Shown here piece by piece: positions 43,713-53,165 of a stretch of DNA of 64,000 nt. The stretch is from contig UQBS01000008.1 of assembly GCA_900539345.1 (NCBI GenBank), forward strand, positions 1 to 64,000, written 5' to 3'. This DNA comes from an uncultured Coriobacteriaceae bacterium (GTDB lineage: Bacteria > Actinomycetota > Coriobacteriia > Coriobacteriales > UMGS124). The number at the start of each line of letters is the position of its first letter. The first letter of the stretch is position 1. Both the position numbers and the translations under genes were made by a program. The notes under the pieces are model-generated. The model had not been told where the DNA came from and made no database searches. It worked only from the letters and a program-made list of their open reading frames with translations.

Positions 43713-45404
43713 TTACAGCGCAGCCAGGATGCGGCCGACGAGCATGCCGTGGGTCATGGCCATGCCGTGGCTGATGCCAGGGCATGGGAGCGGGTAGTCC
43801 ACCAGGAAGCGGCCGCCTTGCGTGTTGCCCACGGCGTACAGGCCGGGGATGACGTCGTCGTTGGTGTCGAGGACCTCGAAGTCAACGGTGGTCTCGAGGC
43901 CGCCCATGCACACGAGCAGCACGGTGTCGGTCAGCTTGTAGCCGTAGAACGGCGGGTTCTCGATGGCGAACATGCGGTCGGCGCGCTTGCCGAAGTCCTC
44001 GTCGACACCCTTCTTGGCCAGCTCGTTGTAGCGCTCGATTGTGGCGCAGAACTCCTCCACTGGCACGCCCATCTTCTCGGCGAGCTCCTCGATGGTGTCG
44101 GCCTGAACGCCGGCATCGGTCGACATTGCCTCGTCGAACATGGCCTGCGAGATGTAGGCGTTGCGACCGTAGGCGCCGCCGGGCACCTTGTCGTCGTCAA
44201 CGTACCAGCTCACGTTGCCGTGGCCGCAGTCCATGTACTGCAGCTGGTTGGGCCACTCGGAGTCGAAGACCTGCCAGGCAGTCTTCTTGGGCAGGCGGCT
44301 GAGCTGGTTCTGGAAGGGCTGACCACCCACGTCCTCGTTCACGAAGCGGTCGCCGTTAACGTCGGTCAGCAGGAAAGCGTCCATGCCCAGAGGGCCGCCC
44401 AGGTGGTGGGTCATCGGGGCAAGGGGGCCGTCCTCCATCTTGGCGCCGATCCACATACCCATGCACTGGCCGTCACCGGTGTTCGTGGGGTCGCCGGCGG
44501 CGTCGCGGTTGGGGAAGATGCTGGCGAAGCGCGTGGCCCACGGCACGTAGTAGGACATCATGTCCTTGTTGCCGGCGAAGTCGCCCGTGGCGAGCAGGAC
44601 GGCCTTGGAGGCGTTGACCTGCGAGTAGTTGCCGTCAACGTCCTGGCAGATGACGCCGGTGACGGGGCCCTCGTTGTTCTCTCGGACGAGCTGGCGGGCC
44701 CACGTGGAGAACTTGAAGGTCACGCCTGCCTCGACGCAGATGTTGTAGATGGCCTCTACCCAAGGCGCCATGGTGGGAAGCGTAATCTGGCAGTCGCTGA
44801 AGATGGGATAGAAGTCGTCCTCAGTGTGGGAGTTATCGGGCTCGGGCCAGTGCGTCTTGCGTACGGAGAGGTGGCCTTCCTCTGCGTCGTAGGGGTCGCT
44901 CTCGTTCTCAACGACGTACTTGCCCTCCATCGGGGCGAGGAACCAGTCGAACGCCTCGCCGGAGTTGTCGGCCCACAGGTTGAGGATGCGCTGGTTGGGA
45001 CGGTAGCCGCACTCCTTCATGAGCTGGCCCACGGCGGCGTTGCGGTCGATCTTGATGCCCAGGTCCTCCTGGATCTTGCCACCGATGGTGCCGAACTGGT
45101 TGGAGCGGCACTGCCAGGTGTCGGCCTTCTCGATGACGACGATGTTCTTGGCGCCGTTCTCAACGGCGGCGCGGCAGGCGCACAGGCCGGAGAGGGCAGA
45201 GCCGATGATGACGATGTCGGCGTCGACGGTCTCCTTGATGTCGGCTGCGTCGATGGGTGCGGGGGCCTGCATGAAGGAAGGCGTGTAGGCGGTGCTCTCC
45301 TGAGCCTCGTCGGCCAGGGCGCTCGTCACGGTGCCGGCCAGGGCGGCCGTGCTGGCGACGGCGGCCGTACCGGAGATGAACGAACGGCGAGAAAGGTTTG
45401 CCAT
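43713..45404 (-). CDS. Tat-exported FAD reductase with altered dinucleotide motif
   Basis: 563 residues from MANLSRRSFISGTAAVASTA, with AAGGAG upstream. The usual GxGxxG loop reads IIGSALSGLCACRAAVENGA, so the second glycine is missing, and the next loop is WQCRSNQFGTIGG. The rest is normal: DGDGQ-like TGDGQCMGMWIGAKMEDG, NGDRFVNEDVGGQPF, and the end GLYAVGNTQGGRFLVDYPLP with PGISHGMAMTHG. The 16508-17226 remnant matches this last part best. The substrate is unknown. It is divergent from the LuxR-type gene at 45608. Confidence 0.9.
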   Translation of the reverse strand: MANLSRRSFISGTAAVASTAALAGTVTSALADEAQESTAYTPSFMQAPAPIDAADIKETVDADIVIIGSALSGLCACRAAVENGAKNIVVIEKADTWQCRSNQFGTIGGKIQEDLGIKIDRNAAVGQLMKECGYRPNQRILNLWADNSGEAFDWFLAPMEGKYVVENESDPYDAEEGHLSVRKTHWPEPDNSHTEDDFYPIFSDCQITLPTMAPWVEAIYNICVEAGVTFKFSTWARQLVRENNEGPVTGVICQDVDGNYSQVNASKAVLLATGDFAGNKDMMSYYVPWATRFASIFPNRDAAGDPTNTGDGQCMGMWIGAKMEDGPLAPMTHHLGGPLGMDAFLLTDVNGDRFVNEDVGGQPFQNQLSRLPKKTAWQVFDSEWPNQLQYMDCGHGNVSWYVDDDKVPGGAYGRNAYISQAMFDEAMSTDAGVQADTIEELAEKMGVPVEEFCATIERYNELAKKGVDEDFGKRADRMFAIENPPFYGYKLTDTVLLVCMGGLETTVDFEVLDTNDDVIPGLYAVGNTQGGRFLVDYPLPCPGISHGMAMTHGMLVGRILAAL

Positions 45405-45607
45405 GTGTTGCTCCTTGTTTCGCGTGCGGACAAAAACGTGCGGCCGTTCCTTGCGGCCACACAACGCAACGCATCGTATGTCGACGTGGCATGTAGGCGC
45501 ATCGTCCAAATGAGTCACTGTTTATTGGCGGCATTTCCTCAGGTAGAATGCAGTGTTTAGGGGCACATCGACAATTTTGGTCAGAGTTTTTTCGGGGGGC
45601 AGAGAGC

Positions 45608-47254
45608 ATGGGCGTGCAAGACAAAGCGGCATCAAAGGGCGCTGATGCCAGCTCAGGCTTTTTTGCGTGCTGCGTCGTGAGCCTCGGCCTGTACTGGGCT
45701 TGGACGTTTTTCTCGTTCAACCCGCCCATCTCCTCGGCGTTCCCCGTGGCCGCCCTGCATGTCACGTCGATGGTTGGTGCCGCTGTTTCCTTCATTGCTG
45801 TGTGCCTGCTGCGCCACCGCATCGCGCCGCTTTGTGCGCGCAAGACCCTCCTGATTGTATGCAGCATGCTGACGGCCGTCACGACACCGCTCTACCTGAT
45901 GCCTGGGGTTCCTGGGTCCGTCGCCCTCGCGGCGGCGTGCCTGTCGGGCGCGGCCGTGGCCCTCATTGTCTGTGCGCTGGTCGAGGCGTTCGCGCGACTT
46001 TCTGTGGGGCAGCTTCTCAGTGGAACGATTCTTGTGTTCCTTATTGCCTATGCGGTTTTGCTATTGCTATCTGGGCTTTCGGTATTCGCGCCGCGCGTGG
46101 TGGTCGTGATTCTGGCGAGCTTGCTGCCTGTGGTCTCCGCGCTGCTCGTTATAGCCGGCGGGGCATCGGTGTGCTGTGGTGGTGCGAGCCAGGAAGCGCC
46201 TGGTACCGGTATCTCGATTGCGGGCCAAGGGAGCCAGGTGGCGCCTGGTGGTGAAGCCACGGTTGCAGCTGTGGCGAAGACGGGCCAGGGGTCATCGGCC
46301 AAAGACGCCGCCCGCGCGGAGTTTGCGGCGCTGCCGTGGCGGACGTTCTGCGTGATTGCTTGCATGTATTTTGCCATTGGCGGCATCCGCGTGTACGTTG
46401 AGCATGTGACTGGCGACCTGATGATGAGCCCCGTGTGGCTTGGTGTGGGCATCGTGGTCCTGGCGCTGTCCTTCACCGGCGTGTTCTGTGCGGCCAAAAG
46501 GCCCATTGCCTCGCTCGGGGCGCTTTACAAGATAACGCTTCCGCTGGTCGCCGCTGCCTATGCTGTTCTCCTGACGGTGGGGCAGGACCATCCGGAAATC
46601 CTGGGCTTCATCGCTCAGATCGCTTGCCTCGTCACTGAGTGCCTGTGCTGGGTGCTCATCGTCGACCGTGCGCGACGGGGCGTTTCGGCCCTGTTGGTCA
46701 TCGGCGCCGGTCGCTTTGTTGTGCAGCTTGGCATGTCGCTGGGCGAGCTTGCGGGTTTTGTGGGGATGAACAACATGTCGCTGTTTGGCACGCTGGTCAT
46801 CTTCCTGCTCGTGCTCTCGTTTGTTTTCCTGTTCTCCGAGCGCGAGACGTCGCTGGGTGCAAAGGGGCAGGCAGATGAAGCGGCCGGGCTTGAGCCGGGC
46901 GCTGCTGCGGGTGGTGGCTCGGAAGGTCTGCCGCCCGATGCCGCTGCGGCGGAGGCCTCCCAGCCCGTGGTCCCCGCCAACCCGCTGTATCCGCCCGAGT
47001 GGAACTTGACCGAGCGCGAGGACGAAATCCTGGGTCTGTGGGTAACGAGCCACGGCCTGCGCTCGATAGGCGAGACGCTCGGTCTTTCGGAGTCCACCGT
47101 CAAGACGCACGTGCGCCACATCTACGAGAAGTGCGGCGTCCACAGCCGCGCCGAACTCATCGCCCTGCTCGACCGCGTGCGGCAGGGGCAGAGGGCTTGG
47201 GATTCGCGCTCATGTCCGGGCACTTGGGATATCGTCCGCCAAAACGTGCCTTGA
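45608..47254 (+). CDS. Membrane-bound LuxR-family regulator with read-through C-terminus
   Basis: 548 residues from ATGGGCGTGCAA; a G-rich ribosome site precedes it. Membrane segments fill residues 15-410, broken by a soluble loop at 190-240. The HTH is at about 465-525 (LTEREDEILGLWVTSHGLRS, then LGLSESTVKTHVRHIYEKCG). The last 22 residues lie past a codon (CAG at 47189) that is the TAG stop in the related gene at 50931. The extension overlaps the convergent U32-like gene by 98 bases and is probably a recent accident. It lies divergent from the reductase at 43713. Confidence 0.85.
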   Translation: MGVQDKAASKGADASSGFFACCVVSLGLYWAWTFFSFNPPISSAFPVAALHVTSMVGAAVSFIAVCLLRHRIAPLCARKTLLIVCSMLTAVTTPLYLMPGVPGSVALAAACLSGAAVALIVCALVEAFARLSVGQLLSGTILVFLIAYAVLLLLSGLSVFAPRVVVVILASLLPVVSALLVIAGGASVCCGGASQEAPGTGISIAGQGSQVAPGGEATVAAVAKTGQGSSAKDAARAEFAALPWRTFCVIACMYFAIGGIRVYVEHVTGDLMMSPVWLGVGIVVLALSFTGVFCAAKRPIASLGALYKITLPLVAAAYAVLLTVGQDHPEILGFIAQIACLVTECLCWVLIVDRARRGVSALLVIGAGRFVVQLGMSLGELAGFVGMNNMSLFGTLVIFLLVLSFVFLFSERETSLGAKGQADEAAGLEPGAAAGGGSEGLPPDAAAAEASQPVVPANPLYPPEWNLTEREDEILGLWVTSHGLRSIGETLGLSESTVKTHVRHIYEKCGVHSRAELIALLDRVRQGQRAWDSRSCPGTWDIVRQNVP

Positions 47255-48326
47255 CCATCTCGGCCAGATGGCCCTGGCCCATGTCATACAGGTTTTCTTC
47301 GGTCACCCAGCCGTAGCGCACATACTTGTCCGCAAGCTCCGCGCAGTACGAACAGTCATGGCACTTGCGGTTGCAGGTTGAAAGTCTTTTGAAGTAACCG
47401 CTGGTATCGAGGGACTTGTTGTCGATATAGGCGCTTTTCTCCACGTTGTAGAACCCGATGCTCGAGCACATCAAGTCAAGCAGGTTGCCGTCATACGTTT
47501 CCTCAAAGTAGGCGGTGCAACTGCGCAAGACCTTGCTGGCGAGCATGTCTCGCCCCACGATTTTGAAAAAGCGTGCAGCTCCGGCCTTGGCGTAGAGCCC
47601 GAGTTCCTCCGGGCGCACCCAGTTCGATCGGAAAATCTCGCCGCGGTCTTTCTCGATGCGCTCACCGCAGGCAAATGAGAACGACTGACCTTCAGGGCGA
47701 GATTCCTGCGAGCGATGCGAGATCAGGTTCATATGGAACGTGCGATAGGGGCACTTGTACAGACAGCCCTCATTCACCATGAGCTTGATTTCCAAACCGC
47801 AACGGCGAGAGATGGCTGCCAGAAGCTTGAGGTCGCGATTGATGCTCGTTGCTGGAGTGAACGTCGTCGCTCCGGCGTCTGCGAAAGCCTGCGCGCGTGA
47901 GACGCAGTCAATTTCCGAGAGCACAGAGGCCGATATCTCGATATGGGGGCATGCGGCGCGGACCTGCTCGATGTGAAATGGGTTGGCGAGCGTGATGGCT
48001 TCAACACCATGGTCTTCGTGCATGCGGCGCACGAATTCTACCAGGCGTTTCACGACATCCTCGTCATACCACGAGCTTCCGCCGCACGTGGCGTTCACCG
48101 TCATGTCCACTCCGACACCGGCCGCATGGATGCGGTCGGCAATGCGCACGAACTCGTCTTCGGTCATACGGTCGCTGCCGCCGGCCCTGCCCGACCCCGC
48201 TATTTCTTGGGGGATGTTGAGGTACACCTCGCGAACGCGGTTGTCACCGCGCGCATTCAGGACGAGTTGGGCATCCAAGACGGAGATGTCGCCGTTGTAA
48301 GGGAAGGAGAATTCGAGTCCGGCCAT
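47157..48326 (-). CDS. U32-peptidase-like, probable iron-sulfur protein
   Basis: 389 residues from ATGGCCGGACTC, with GGAG upstream; the longer frame adds an arginine-rich piece. Residues 1-190 form a TIM-barrel-like part (VREVYLNIPQEIAGSG, then GVEAITLANPFHIEQVRAAC). Cysteines in GCLYKCPYRTF, FACGERIEK, SCTAYFEE and the cluster CNRKCHDCSYC suggest a [4Fe-4S] site, as known for UbiU/UbiV and TrhP in the U32 family. It is the last gene of an operon (reductase, small HTH protein, this gene), 14 bases after the HTH gene. It may modify or mature a partner or substrate. The basic C-terminal tail overlaps the convergent regulator and may not be native. Confidence 0.75.
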   Translation of the reverse strand: MAGLEFSFPYNGDISVLDAQLVLNARGDNRVREVYLNIPQEIAGSGRAGGSDRMTEDEFVRIADRIHAAGVGVDMTVNATCGGSSWYDEDVVKRLVEFVRRMHEDHGVEAITLANPFHIEQVRAACPHIEISASVLSEIDCVSRAQAFADAGATTFTPATSINRDLKLLAAISRRCGLEIKLMVNEGCLYKCPYRTFHMNLISHRSQESRPEGQSFSFACGERIEKDRGEIFRSNWVRPEELGLYAKAGAARFFKIVGRDMLASKVLRSCTAYFEETYDGNLLDLMCSSIGFYNVEKSAYIDNKSLDTSGYFKRLSTCNRKCHDCSYCAELADKYVRYGWVTEENLYDMGQGHLAEMVKARFGGRYPKCPDMSANPKPSAPAARGRAGR

Positions 48327-48340
48327 GGCTTCTGCTCCAG

Positions 48341-48796
48341 TTAGATGACGGTTTTTGCTTCGTCTGCGCTCGATGCGCGACATGCCTCGACAAGGGCGGC
48401 AAGAGAAGTGCGGGCAACTTCGGCGATACCAGACGGGTTTCGGCGGGCGGGGAGCTTTCCATTGGAAACCATGGCGTTCACGCGGTATACGCTCACGCCA
48501 AGTGCCTCGGCTGCTTCTTCTGTTGAAGCGAAGCCCGCGGAATCATCGGCTACCTCGGTGCCGATATGTGCCACACCACTGGTAATGGGCGGAGCCCACT
48601 CTAGGCGTTCTTTGGCCTCGGCCAGCGTGGGACGCGTGAACGGCTCAATGCGAGGATAGTGGGCCTCGAAGACATCGGGAGCGATTTGCAGCACATAGCC
48701 GCCCGGGACTGCGACGCCGTTGATGAGGACATCCCATCGGGGCTTGCCGGTTGCCTCATCGGTCTTTTCCACCCAGCTGCGTTCTTGATGCGACAT
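48341..48796 (-). CDS. Small HTH protein of unknown function (module copy 1)
   Basis: 151 residues from ATG with AAGGGAG upstream. Residues 1-75 are a beta-rich domain I do not recognise (PRWDVLINGVAVPGGYVLQI, then VFEAHYPRIEPFTRPTLAEA). Residues 88-145 look like an excisionase/MerR-type helix-turn-helix (STEEAAEALGVSVYRVNAMV, then NGKLPARRNPSG). It lies between the reductase and U32 genes of the same operon. Copy 2 at 53166-53621 has the same length, and about two thirds of its residues are identical by eye. Conservation of both copies suggests a needed function. Confidence 0.75.
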   Translation of the reverse strand: MSHQERSWVEKTDEATGKPRWDVLINGVAVPGGYVLQIAPDVFEAHYPRIEPFTRPTLAEAKERLEWAPPITSGVAHIGTEVADDSAGFASTEEAAEALGVSVYRVNAMVSNGKLPARRNPSGIAEVARTSLAALVEACRASSADEAKTVI

Positions 48797-48821
48797 GGGG
48801 TCTCCCTTTGCTAATCAGAAG

Positions 48822-48851
48822 GCCCGGCGGCCCATTTCGAGACCGCCGGGC
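48822..48851 (-). promoter_or_regulatory. Intercistronic hairpin between reductase and HTH gene (copy 1)
   Basis: GCCCGGCGG pairs with CCGCCGGGC. It has no T-run here, but the same place in module copy 2 (53647-53679) has a longer stem plus CTTTT. Probably a partial terminator or mRNA end that lowers expression of the downstream genes. Confidence 0.6.
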
Positions 48852-48938
48852 AGAACAGTTTCAAACAGTTGCGCACGATGTCGGGTGCCCGAATCCACAA
48901 CTGCTCATGAGAGCTGTGCGGCCGTTATGCGCGGCCCG

Positions 48939-50576
48939 TTACTCCCAGGAGTCGAGATGCGCTGCCTCGCGGCCTGCGATGCGTCCCACGCACCAGTTCT
49001 CGCTTCCGTTGCCGCCGGTCACGGCGTAGGTGTGGCCATTCATGTTGCCGAAGGAGCCGGCAGAGTACAGGCGCGGGATGGGGTTGCCGTCAGGGTTCAG
49101 CACCTGGGCCTTGCCGTTGCGGCGTGCGCCGCCAATGGTGTTGCAGATGCCCGGGTACAGGGGCAGCGCGTAGAACGGGGGAGTTTCGACCTTCGCCATG
49201 CCGGAGCGGCCGAAGTCCTCGTCCTCGCCCTTGTCGCACAGCTCGTTCCAGCGGTCGATGGATGCCTTGAGACGGTCGATCTCCATGTAGTCGGGGTCCC
49301 AGGCGTGCAGGGCTTCCACAAGCTCCTCGAGGGTGTCGCCCGTCTTGATCCAACCGCGCTCAAGCTCCCACTGATTGTCTACCGACCAACCGGCCCAGCC
49401 GCCGAGCTCAGGGTCGAGGCCGGGGGTGGTGTAGCCGATGCCCGTGCCGCCGGCTTCCTGGCTGGCTCCGCCGACCATGCCGCCCAGCGTGCCGCCCTTG
49501 AAGGCCGTGTCGTCGAAGATATACCAGGAGGGGACACGGTCAAAGTCGCAAATCTCCTCGTCGAAGTTGGCGTAGGGCTTCCAGCCGCCGTGCGGCATGA
49601 AGGTCTCCTCGTTGATGAAGCGGTCGCCGCGTCGGCTCACCTCGATGTAGTTGTCTGTGGGGATGGAGCAGCTCACGCCGCCGGGCACGATTTCGGGGTC
49701 ATCGAACCAGCAGTTGACGCCGCCGCAGACCTGCTGCATGTGCCACAGGTCGGCGCCGACCTTCTGCGCCATGCCGATGCCGTCGCCGGTGTTGTACTTC
49801 CAGCCGTAGAAGCCCTTCATGGGATAGCACTTGAGGTACTTGGCCTGCAGGTCGTAGTTGAACTCAAAGCCGCCCGTGCACAGGCACACGCCCTTGCGAG
49901 CCTTCACGGCCTTGGGGGTCTCGTCTTCCCCGATAAGGGTGTAGCAGCCCAGGATCTCCTTGGTGATGGGGTCCTGGATGAGCTCCTCGTCATGGCAGTC
50001 GAACAGGATCTCGATGCCGCGGTCCTTGATGTGCTGGTCGAGCACCTCGAACGTTGCCACTCCCCAGCCCGAGCCCTGACCCACGTACATCTGGTCGAAG
50101 CCAGTGAAGATCTCGTACTCGGCACGGGGGCTGTCGCCTAGGGTGTAGGCGATGCCGTACTTGTCAGCGTAGTCGGCGTTCTGCACGGCCTCCTCGGCCC
50201 ATGCCTGGCACACGTCCATGGGGGTCTGGCCGTGGAACGCCTCGAAGGCGAACTGCGCGGCTGCGTCAGCATCGTGAGGGCAGGTCCACTGGCCCATGTT
50301 GATGGACGAGCTTCCGCCGCCACGGAAGGGAGACTTCTCGAGGAACATGACCTCGGCGCCCTCGTCATAGGCAATGAGGCCGGCCCACTGGCCTGCGCCA
50401 CCGTAGCCGATTACCAGAACGTCGGTCTCATAATCCCAGGATGCGGGCAGCCAAGGCTTGTTGGGGTCCGAGGCGCTATCAGCATGTGCAGAGGTGGCTG
50501 CCATCCCCGTTGCAACCACTGCTCCCGCCGCGCTCGCTACAAAGCCCCTACGCGAGATGCCACTCGTTTCTTCCAT
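48939..50576 (-). CDS. Tat-exported FAD reductase (module copy 1)
   Basis: 545 residues from MEETSGISRRGFVASAAGAV, with AAGGAGG upstream. After the Tat signal comes VLVIGYGGAGQWAGLIAYDE (FAD fold) and SPFRGGGSSSINMGQWTCP. The C-terminal part reads YPGICNTIGGARRNGKAQVL and AVTGGNGSENWCVGRIAGRE, quite unlike fumarate reductase, so the substrate differs. It heads an operon with the small HTH gene and the U32-like gene. The LuxR-type gene at 50931 is divergent. The stretch 49790-50055 is almost identical at DNA level to copy 2, whereas flanking parts are not. Confidence 0.9.
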   Translation of the reverse strand: MEETSGISRRGFVASAAGAVVATGMAATSAHADSASDPNKPWLPASWDYETDVLVIGYGGAGQWAGLIAYDEGAEVMFLEKSPFRGGGSSSINMGQWTCPHDADAAAQFAFEAFHGQTPMDVCQAWAEEAVQNADYADKYGIAYTLGDSPRAEYEIFTGFDQMYVGQGSGWGVATFEVLDQHIKDRGIEILFDCHDEELIQDPITKEILGCYTLIGEDETPKAVKARKGVCLCTGGFEFNYDLQAKYLKCYPMKGFYGWKYNTGDGIGMAQKVGADLWHMQQVCGGVNCWFDDPEIVPGGVSCSIPTDNYIEVSRRGDRFINEETFMPHGGWKPYANFDEEICDFDRVPSWYIFDDTAFKGGTLGGMVGGASQEAGGTGIGYTTPGLDPELGGWAGWSVDNQWELERGWIKTGDTLEELVEALHAWDPDYMEIDRLKASIDRWNELCDKGEDEDFGRSGMAKVETPPFYALPLYPGICNTIGGARRNGKAQVLNPDGNPIPRLYSAGSFGNMNGHTYAVTGGNGSENWCVGRIAGREAAHLDSWE

Positions 50577-50930
50577 GCGATCCTCCTTGTGCGTCTAACG
50601 TTTCCGCCCTTGCGGGCGCTGACGGGATACTATGGTGGCTATTCGCGCCTCAGATGGCATCTCACGGGCTTGATGATATGCAAACATGCTGGTAGATGCA
50701 TGTATATGCAATGCAATCATCGGGGTCGTATGAGTCGATTGTCGACGGGTGAGGTTGCATTTCAAGACTCGGACGCCCTGCTGGCTTTCGTTTTTGCATG
50801 CTCCACTTAGACGCAACGGCCTGTTTGAGCGCGTGAAAATGTGCATAATGGCAGTTGGGATAAAAGTGAGTCTGCGACACGGGGATTGCAGGTTCGTACC
50901 GTTTGGTGGGACGTTTATCGGTGAGGTGCC

Positions 50931-52463
50931 ATGGGGACGTTGACTGACAAGATTCGTGGCGCACGCGGTGCACTGCTTGGCGCGGTGGGGGTGGCATTTG
51001 CTCAGAGTTGGCTGCCGCTTGTTGGGCTCATCGCAGACGGTTATCGAGCCGGCCTTGATCTTGGGGTATTCGTTGGACCCATGTGGTTTGGCACGGCCGT
51101 TGGTTCGCTCGTGGCGTATGGGGGATGGTTCCTCACGGGTAAATATGCCGGTCGGCAAGGAGGCAGGCGTGCTTCTCTTGAATGCCGCGCGGGCCTGGCA
51201 CTTGCCTGTACGCTCGTTGGTTGTATGGGACTCGCAGCCACGCGTGGTGCGGGGTCGTGGGATGGTCCTTTTACATTAGCCTGGCAAGCGGTGGTTTTTG
51301 CCGCGAGCCTTGTCACCGCGTTTGGCGGAGGGGCGCTTACCTGTGTTTGGGTGGGAGGGCGCCACTCAGAGCGGGTTTCTGAGAAAGACGCCCCTTCAAG
51401 CTCGGCTGATGTGGTGCTCGGCGGGCTTGCGTTCTCGCTTGTGCTTACAGTTCAGTGCGCTCTTGCGGCATGGCTCGGGTCTAACATATGGGCACCCTGC
51501 ATCACAGGGGTGTTTGCGGTCATATCGTTCGTGCTGCTGGTTGCCGGCGGGTCGGGTGCCGAGTGCGTGACGACGTCGGCGGATGGCGGCAATGAGCTTT
51601 CGATTCGGAAGGCTGGGCGTCCTTTATTGGCGGGCGTGTTGCTGGGCTTTACCGTATCGCTCATGACCGGTCAGTTCTTGGGGTGCGGAAACGGTACAGC
51701 TGACCCAAACACCTGGATGTTTGGACTGCTTGGCGTTGTGTTCGGGGCCATTGCGCAAATCGCAGTGCACAGGCTGCGTGGCGCGTGGGACCCATTTGTA
51801 ACCTGTTGGGTCGTCGCGGCCTTGTTTGTTGTCGCCTTCTATCCCATGAACGCCGGGAGTGATTTCTCCCTCAAGTTTGCTCTCGCGGTCACGACGCTCG
51901 CCTTGTGGTCGGCGGTTGCGGTTCTGCCGTCTACGTTGTCGGCTTTTGCGTTGAGGGATGGGTGTCGTCCTGCTGTTTGCTGCCTGGCGTTTGTGGTTGG
52001 ATTGATCGCTGCCGGCACTCTGGGTGGTCCGCTGGGATATTTGGTGGCTGGATCTGCCTTCGAGGGCTCTTTCGTGCTCGTTTCCGGCGTCTCTTCCATG
52101 ATCGCGGGATTCGTTTCGCTTACGCTCGTGTTGAATCGTCCGTTGCGTTTTCGCCACGATGGGGCTGATAGGGCATCGGATATGGAAGAGGGCGCTGCGG
52201 GCGATGCCGTTGTTTCGGCTGATGATGTGCCCGATGAAATAGATGCCCTGGCCAGCAACTGTGCTCTCGTTGCGGATGCGTGCGGCCTGACTCCGCGCGA
52301 ACGTGATGTGCTTGCCGTGCTTGCGCACGGCTATGACGTTGCCCGTGTTCAAGAAGAGCTCTGCATTTCCGAGGGGACTGCGCTTACTCACAAGCGGCAC
52401 ATTTACCAGAAGCTCGACGTACATACCCGTGCCGAACTTCTCGACCGCGTGCGTCAGGGGTAG
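50931..52463 (+). CDS. Membrane-bound LuxR-family regulator (module copy 1)
   Basis: 510 residues; ATG preceded by GGTGAGG. About twelve hydrophobic segments, with a soluble loop at 135-155 and another near 195-215. The HTH is at 445-505 (LTPRERDVLAVLAHGYDVAR, then CISEGTALTHKRHIYQKLDV). It is divergent from the reductase at 48939. The intact gene is useful as a reference for its disrupted copy at 55741-58917. Confidence 0.9.
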   Translation: MGTLTDKIRGARGALLGAVGVAFAQSWLPLVGLIADGYRAGLDLGVFVGPMWFGTAVGSLVAYGGWFLTGKYAGRQGGRRASLECRAGLALACTLVGCMGLAATRGAGSWDGPFTLAWQAVVFAASLVTAFGGGALTCVWVGGRHSERVSEKDAPSSSADVVLGGLAFSLVLTVQCALAAWLGSNIWAPCITGVFAVISFVLLVAGGSGAECVTTSADGGNELSIRKAGRPLLAGVLLGFTVSLMTGQFLGCGNGTADPNTWMFGLLGVVFGAIAQIAVHRLRGAWDPFVTCWVVAALFVVAFYPMNAGSDFSLKFALAVTTLALWSAVAVLPSTLSAFALRDGCRPAVCCLAFVVGLIAAGTLGGPLGYLVAGSAFEGSFVLVSGVSSMIAGFVSLTLVLNRPLRFRHDGADRASDMEEGAAGDAVVSADDVPDEIDALASNCALVADACGLTPRERDVLAVLAHGYDVARVQEELCISEGTALTHKRHIYQKLDVHTRAELLDRVRQG

Positions 52464-52749
52464 AGGGCTTGGCCTTGCGCCTCGCTCGCTGAAGAAGACC
52501 ATAGCCGAGCTGCCAACACACCATGTCGCATCAAACGCAGGCTCTTTGCCGTAACCAGGCATGTCACGTAAAAGAGGTGACAAGGGTTTTGGCTGGTGAT
52601 AGGCGTTTGGCCCGCTGTTCCGCTTGGGAGACAATGACAGCCGCAGCCCCTCCTGCGTCGGCGTCAAAAGTGGGCCCAGGAGGGGTCGTCGGGCGACTTG
52701 CCCATTGTCCCTCAGGGTCCCGATGGCAGCAAATCGAGTTTCGGAGTAG

Positions 52750-53153
52750 TCCCGGGGTCCCTTTCGATGTTAGGGCATGCGGCGCGAATCCGCTCGATAT
52801 GAAAGGGGTTGGCGAGCGTGACCGCCTCGACACCATGGTCTTCGTTCATGCGGCGCACGAAAGTTGCCAGTCGCTCGACATGCTCTCTGTCATACCAGGA
52901 ACTGCCCCCACAGGTTGCGTTCATGGTCATATCGACTCTGACCGCCGCAAGCATGGATGGTCTTGGCGATGCGCACGAATTCGTCTTCGGTCATGCGGTC
53001 GTTTCCGCCGGCTCTGCCCGATCCTGCGATTTCCTGGGGGACGTTGAGGTACACCTCTCGTACGCGGTTGCCCGCTTGTCCGTTGAGGGCAAGCTGGGCG
53101 TCCAGGACCGATGGGTCGCCGTTGTAAGGGAAGGAGAACTCGAGCCCGGCCAT
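52750..53153 (-). pseudogene. Truncated, frameshifted U32-like gene (module copy 2)
   Basis: It starts MAGLEFSFPYNGDPSVLDAQ like the intact gene at 47157-48326 and follows it through FVRIAKTIHA. A frameshift near 52950 comes next, and the frame resumes as VDMTMNATCGGSSWYDREHV. Similarity ends at AACPNIE; the remaining two thirds, including the cysteines, are gone. The 290 bases up to the regulator at 52463 hold no gene I can support. Confidence 0.85.
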
Positions 53154-53165
53154 TTTTGCTCCTGA

